Below are positions 62,051 to 64,000 of a stretch of 64,000 nucleotides of DNA, piece by piece; within the stretch, counting starts at the first letter, position 1; each line of letters begins with the position of its first letter. The DNA comes from JBMOGA01 sp049318625 (GTDB lineage Bacteria > Pseudomonadota > Alphaproteobacteria > Rhizobiales > Hyphomicrobiaceae), in NCBI GenBank assembly GCA_049318625.1, contig JBMOGA010000011.1:30446-94445 (forward strand), read 5' to 3'. The notes beneath the pieces are model-generated. The model saw nothing but the letters and a program-made list of their open reading frames with translations. It had not been told where the DNA came from and did not search any database. A program made the translations under genes and the position numbers.

Positions 62051-63961
62051 ATGCGCAAGCAGGTGATGTCCGTCCGTCTGCAAATCATGCTCGGCTTCGT
62101 TCTCGTAACGTTGCTTGCGGCATCACCTGCGGCGTGGTCCTTGTTCCGACTGAACGACGTGTCCAAACAGAGTACGAGTATCGTCGAGGACACGGTCCCG
62201 GTCATGCAGGCGGCCCTCGCGCTGGACCAGCTCGTCACCGAGTTGATGCTGGCGCAGCAGAGGTATCTGGCCGCCGACAAGAACCACGAAGCAGTCGAAG
62301 CCCAGATCGCGAGCCTGTTGCAGAGGTTCGAACTGACAGCCCGCGCCATGCGCGATGGTCCGGGACATCCCGACGTGGTCCGGCTTGCCGCGACGGCGTC
62401 GCTGGCCGGCCAGTCGCCAATCGCCTCCCTGCCGAGCGTGCCGCACGACCAGCTGAGGCCATTCCTCGACCGGGCCCTCAGAAGCTTTGCCGCGCTTCGC
62501 CTGATCAACATGGATCTGATAGAAGCCAATCGATCCAAGCGGGCCTACATGTTCGCGTTCGATGGTCAGACCTATGCGATCGACCGGTTCTGCACCCGCC
62601 TCCTCATCGAGTTCCGCGAATGGGTCAGCGATCTCGACAAGTCGGCGCAGTTCGGCACACCGTTCCAGGGCAATACGGACTATTCCAAGTCGACGCTCGG
62701 CCGCTGGAAGAACCAGTTCACGACCGACGACGAAAAGCTGAAGGGCCTTCTTGCGCGCGTCCACACCACGGGGAGCCGGATTCACCGGCTTTCCGATCAG
62801 ATCGGACGGGCGCCGGCCGCGAAGAGGCACGAGATCTTCGGGTTGCAGGGCGAGATCGATTTCAAGCGCTACGAGCGCCAGCTCGCGGCCTTGATCGACT
62901 ACACCGAGAAGGCCTTCGGTGGCATCGAGGCGCAGGCTCGGGACCAGTTCAGCCAGGCTGTGGCGACGTCCGAGCAGATCAAGGCGACGACGGCAGAGCT
63001 GCGCCAGCACGTCCAGGCCGAGCTCCTCTCGGTCAAGGCCGACGTCAAGCGCACGGGTGAACAGGCCATTCAGGGTGGCGCCCTGTTCCTCGGTGCCGGT
63101 GTCGTGCTGGCCATCGCCATCGGACTGCTCGTCGGCGGCAGCCTGGCACGTAAACTCTCGGCCCTCGCACGCGTCATGTCCGGACTTGCTGGCGGCCGGC
63201 TCGACATCGCGGTGCCCGTGCCCGGGCGAACCAAAGAGATCGTCGACATGGTGGCCGCCCTCGCGACGTTCCGCGAGATCGCGGTCGAGCGGGCCAACCT
63301 GCAGCGCGAGCGCGAGGAACAGGCCACCCGATCGGCCTTGCAGCGTCGCGCCGAAATGGAGCAGGTCGCGCGGAGCTTCGAGGAGACGGTCGGACGAATG
63401 CTCGGCACGGTCATGTCGGCCACGCAGGAACTGGAGAGCTCGGCCCGCACGCTGGCTGGCACGGCGACGGGCACCCAGAAGCTGTCGGTCGCCGTCGCCA
63501 GCGCCTCCGAGCAGGCATCGTCGAACGTCAATGCCGTCGCTGCCGCAACGTCGCAGTTGACCTGCTCGATCAGCGAGATCAGCCGTCAGGCCTCGGAATC
63601 GAGCCGTGTGGCCGCCGATGCGGTCGAGAAGGCGGATGCGACCAACCGGCAGATGCACGAGTTGAACAACTCGGCCCGCCAGATCGGGTCGGTCGTCGAG
63701 ATCATCAGGGGGATCGCGCGCCAGACCAATCTGCTGGCACTCAATGCCACGATCGAGGCGGCGCGCGCCGGTGAGTCCGGCAAGGGCTTTGCGGTGGTCG
63801 CCCAGGAGGTCAAGCAACTCGCCGAGCAGACATCGCGCGCCACCGACGACATCGTGCATCAGGTCTCGGCGGTTCAAGACGCCACGGGCACGTCGGTGAT
63901 GGCGATCGAGGAGATCCGCTCCGTCATCGCCGGAATGTCGAGTTTTGGCCTGCTCCCCTGA
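62051..63961 (+). CDS. Methyl-accepting chemotaxis protein, C-terminally truncated
   Basis: This transducer has an N-terminal span (about residues 10-30), a large periplasmic helical sensor region (to about 335), a second span (about 340-365), a HAMP domain (SGLAGGRLDIAVPVPGRTKEI) and a methyl-accepting signalling domain with the conserved hairpin IRGIARQTNLLALNATIEAARAGE. After EEIRSVIAGMS the usual continuation (about 50-70 residues of the descending helix) is replaced by SFGLLP and a stop. Adaptation and kinase coupling would be impaired. A single-base frameshift does not restore the family sequence. Confidence 0.85.
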   Translation: MRKQVMSVRLQIMLGFVLVTLLAASPAAWSLFRLNDVSKQSTSIVEDTVPVMQAALALDQLVTELMLAQQRYLAADKNHEAVEAQIASLLQRFELTARAMRDGPGHPDVVRLAATASLAGQSPIASLPSVPHDQLRPFLDRALRSFAALRLINMDLIEANRSKRAYMFAFDGQTYAIDRFCTRLLIEFREWVSDLDKSAQFGTPFQGNTDYSKSTLGRWKNQFTTDDEKLKGLLARVHTTGSRIHRLSDQIGRAPAAKRHEIFGLQGEIDFKRYERQLAALIDYTEKAFGGIEAQARDQFSQAVATSEQIKATTAELRQHVQAELLSVKADVKRTGEQAIQGGALFLGAGVVLAIAIGLLVGGSLARKLSALARVMSGLAGGRLDIAVPVPGRTKEIVDMVAALATFREIAVERANLQREREEQATRSALQRRAEMEQVARSFEETVGRMLGTVMSATQELESSARTLAGTATGTQKLSVAVASASEQASSNVNAVAAATSQLTCSISEISRQASESSRVAADAVEKADATNRQMHELNNSARQIGSVVEIIRGIARQTNLLALNATIEAARAGESGKGFAVVAQEVKQLAEQTSRATDDIVHQVSAVQDATGTSVMAIEEIRSVIAGMSSFGLLP

Positions 63962-64000
63962 TCCGAGGCCAAGCTTGAGTTTCGAATCCGGCTATTTCCA
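63938..64000. other. Possible insertion boundary at the chemoreceptor 3' end
   Basis: Chemoreceptor homology stops at about 63935-63940, and the following ~60 bases (TTTTGGCCTGCTCCCCTGA...) do not continue it in any frame. This could be the end of an inserted element whose body lies beyond the window. No transposase or terminal repeat is visible, so the nature of the DNA is unknown. Confidence 0.35.

Noticed and set aside
63975..64000. A T-loop-like GTTTCGAATCC string suggesting a tRNA end
   Set aside because: The flanking bases do not form a T-stem, no anticodon or acceptor arms can be drawn within the window, and no CCA-adjacent pairing is seen.

Overview
The window is 64 kb of high-GC bacterial chromosome and is densely coding on both strands. 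It looks like an alphaproteobacterium, most probably of the order Hyphomicrobiales (Rhizobiales). The signs are a DksA with a degenerate zinc finger, a glnB-glnA pair behind a sigma-54 type promoter, a PleC/DivJ-like histidine kinase, paired TIGR02281 retropepsin-like proteases, a tctCBA transporter and a MopB/FliO-type protein. The genus cannot be fixed by eye. I saw no rRNA, tRNA, CRISPR array, prophage or complete insertion sequence.

Layout. 1-2.4 kb: type I secretion ABC exporter with the start of its HlyD adaptor (cut by the left edge). 2.6-6.4 kb: catabolic genes (SDR, hydratase-type enzyme, acyl-CoA carboxylase beta subunit, rhodanese). 6.6-10.2 kb: lipoprotein, Lrp regulator, DUF442 protein, overlapping uracil-DNA glycosylase and metallo-hydrolase genes, GST. 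10.5-15.2 kb: an envelope-oriented plus-strand cluster of histidine kinase, two tandem retropepsin-like proteases, a CHASE2 protein and a small secreted protein. 15.2-24.3 kb: YdcF, a DevBAC-type ABC exporter, a low-complexity secreted protein, an esterase, a small membrane protein and an M3 peptidase. 24.4-29.7 kb: GT39 glycosyltransferase, glnA, glnB and the NAD(P)HX repair enzyme. 29.8-34.6 kb: a glutaredoxin-DinB fusion, a Tau/Ssu/Nrt-type ABC importer and a tartrate-dehydrogenase-like enzyme. 34.6-46 kb: TPR protein, photolyase, an RND efflux pair and a tripartite tricarboxylate transporter. 46.2-53 kb: L,D-transpeptidase, a basic repeat protein, a minus-strand operon (SDR, MoxR ATPase, 65-aa protein, amidase) and a patatin. 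53.4-64 kb: dksA, an MscS-type channel, FliO/MopB, a PPOX flavoprotein, a YkgJ protein, TPR and patatin lipoprotein genes, a 41-aa membrane protein, a secreted protein and a chemoreceptor.

Notable points. The convergent junction of the RND pump gene and tctA carries an imperfect ~213 bp tandem duplication. The chemoreceptor at the right edge loses its conserved C-terminus abruptly, as if interrupted by inserted DNA. Three otherwise gene-less stretches (15.25, 51.73 and 53.02 kb) hold minus-strand intrinsic terminators; each is preceded by C-rich or CCUCC elements, and they are candidate small RNAs. A 41-aa single-span membrane protein with a strong ribosome binding site lies behind a patatin lipoprotein gene. 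glnB has a near-consensus sigma-54 promoter. None of these is proven to be a new system. The sRNA candidates, the envelope protease/CHASE2 cluster and the glutaredoxin-DinB fusion most deserve follow-up.
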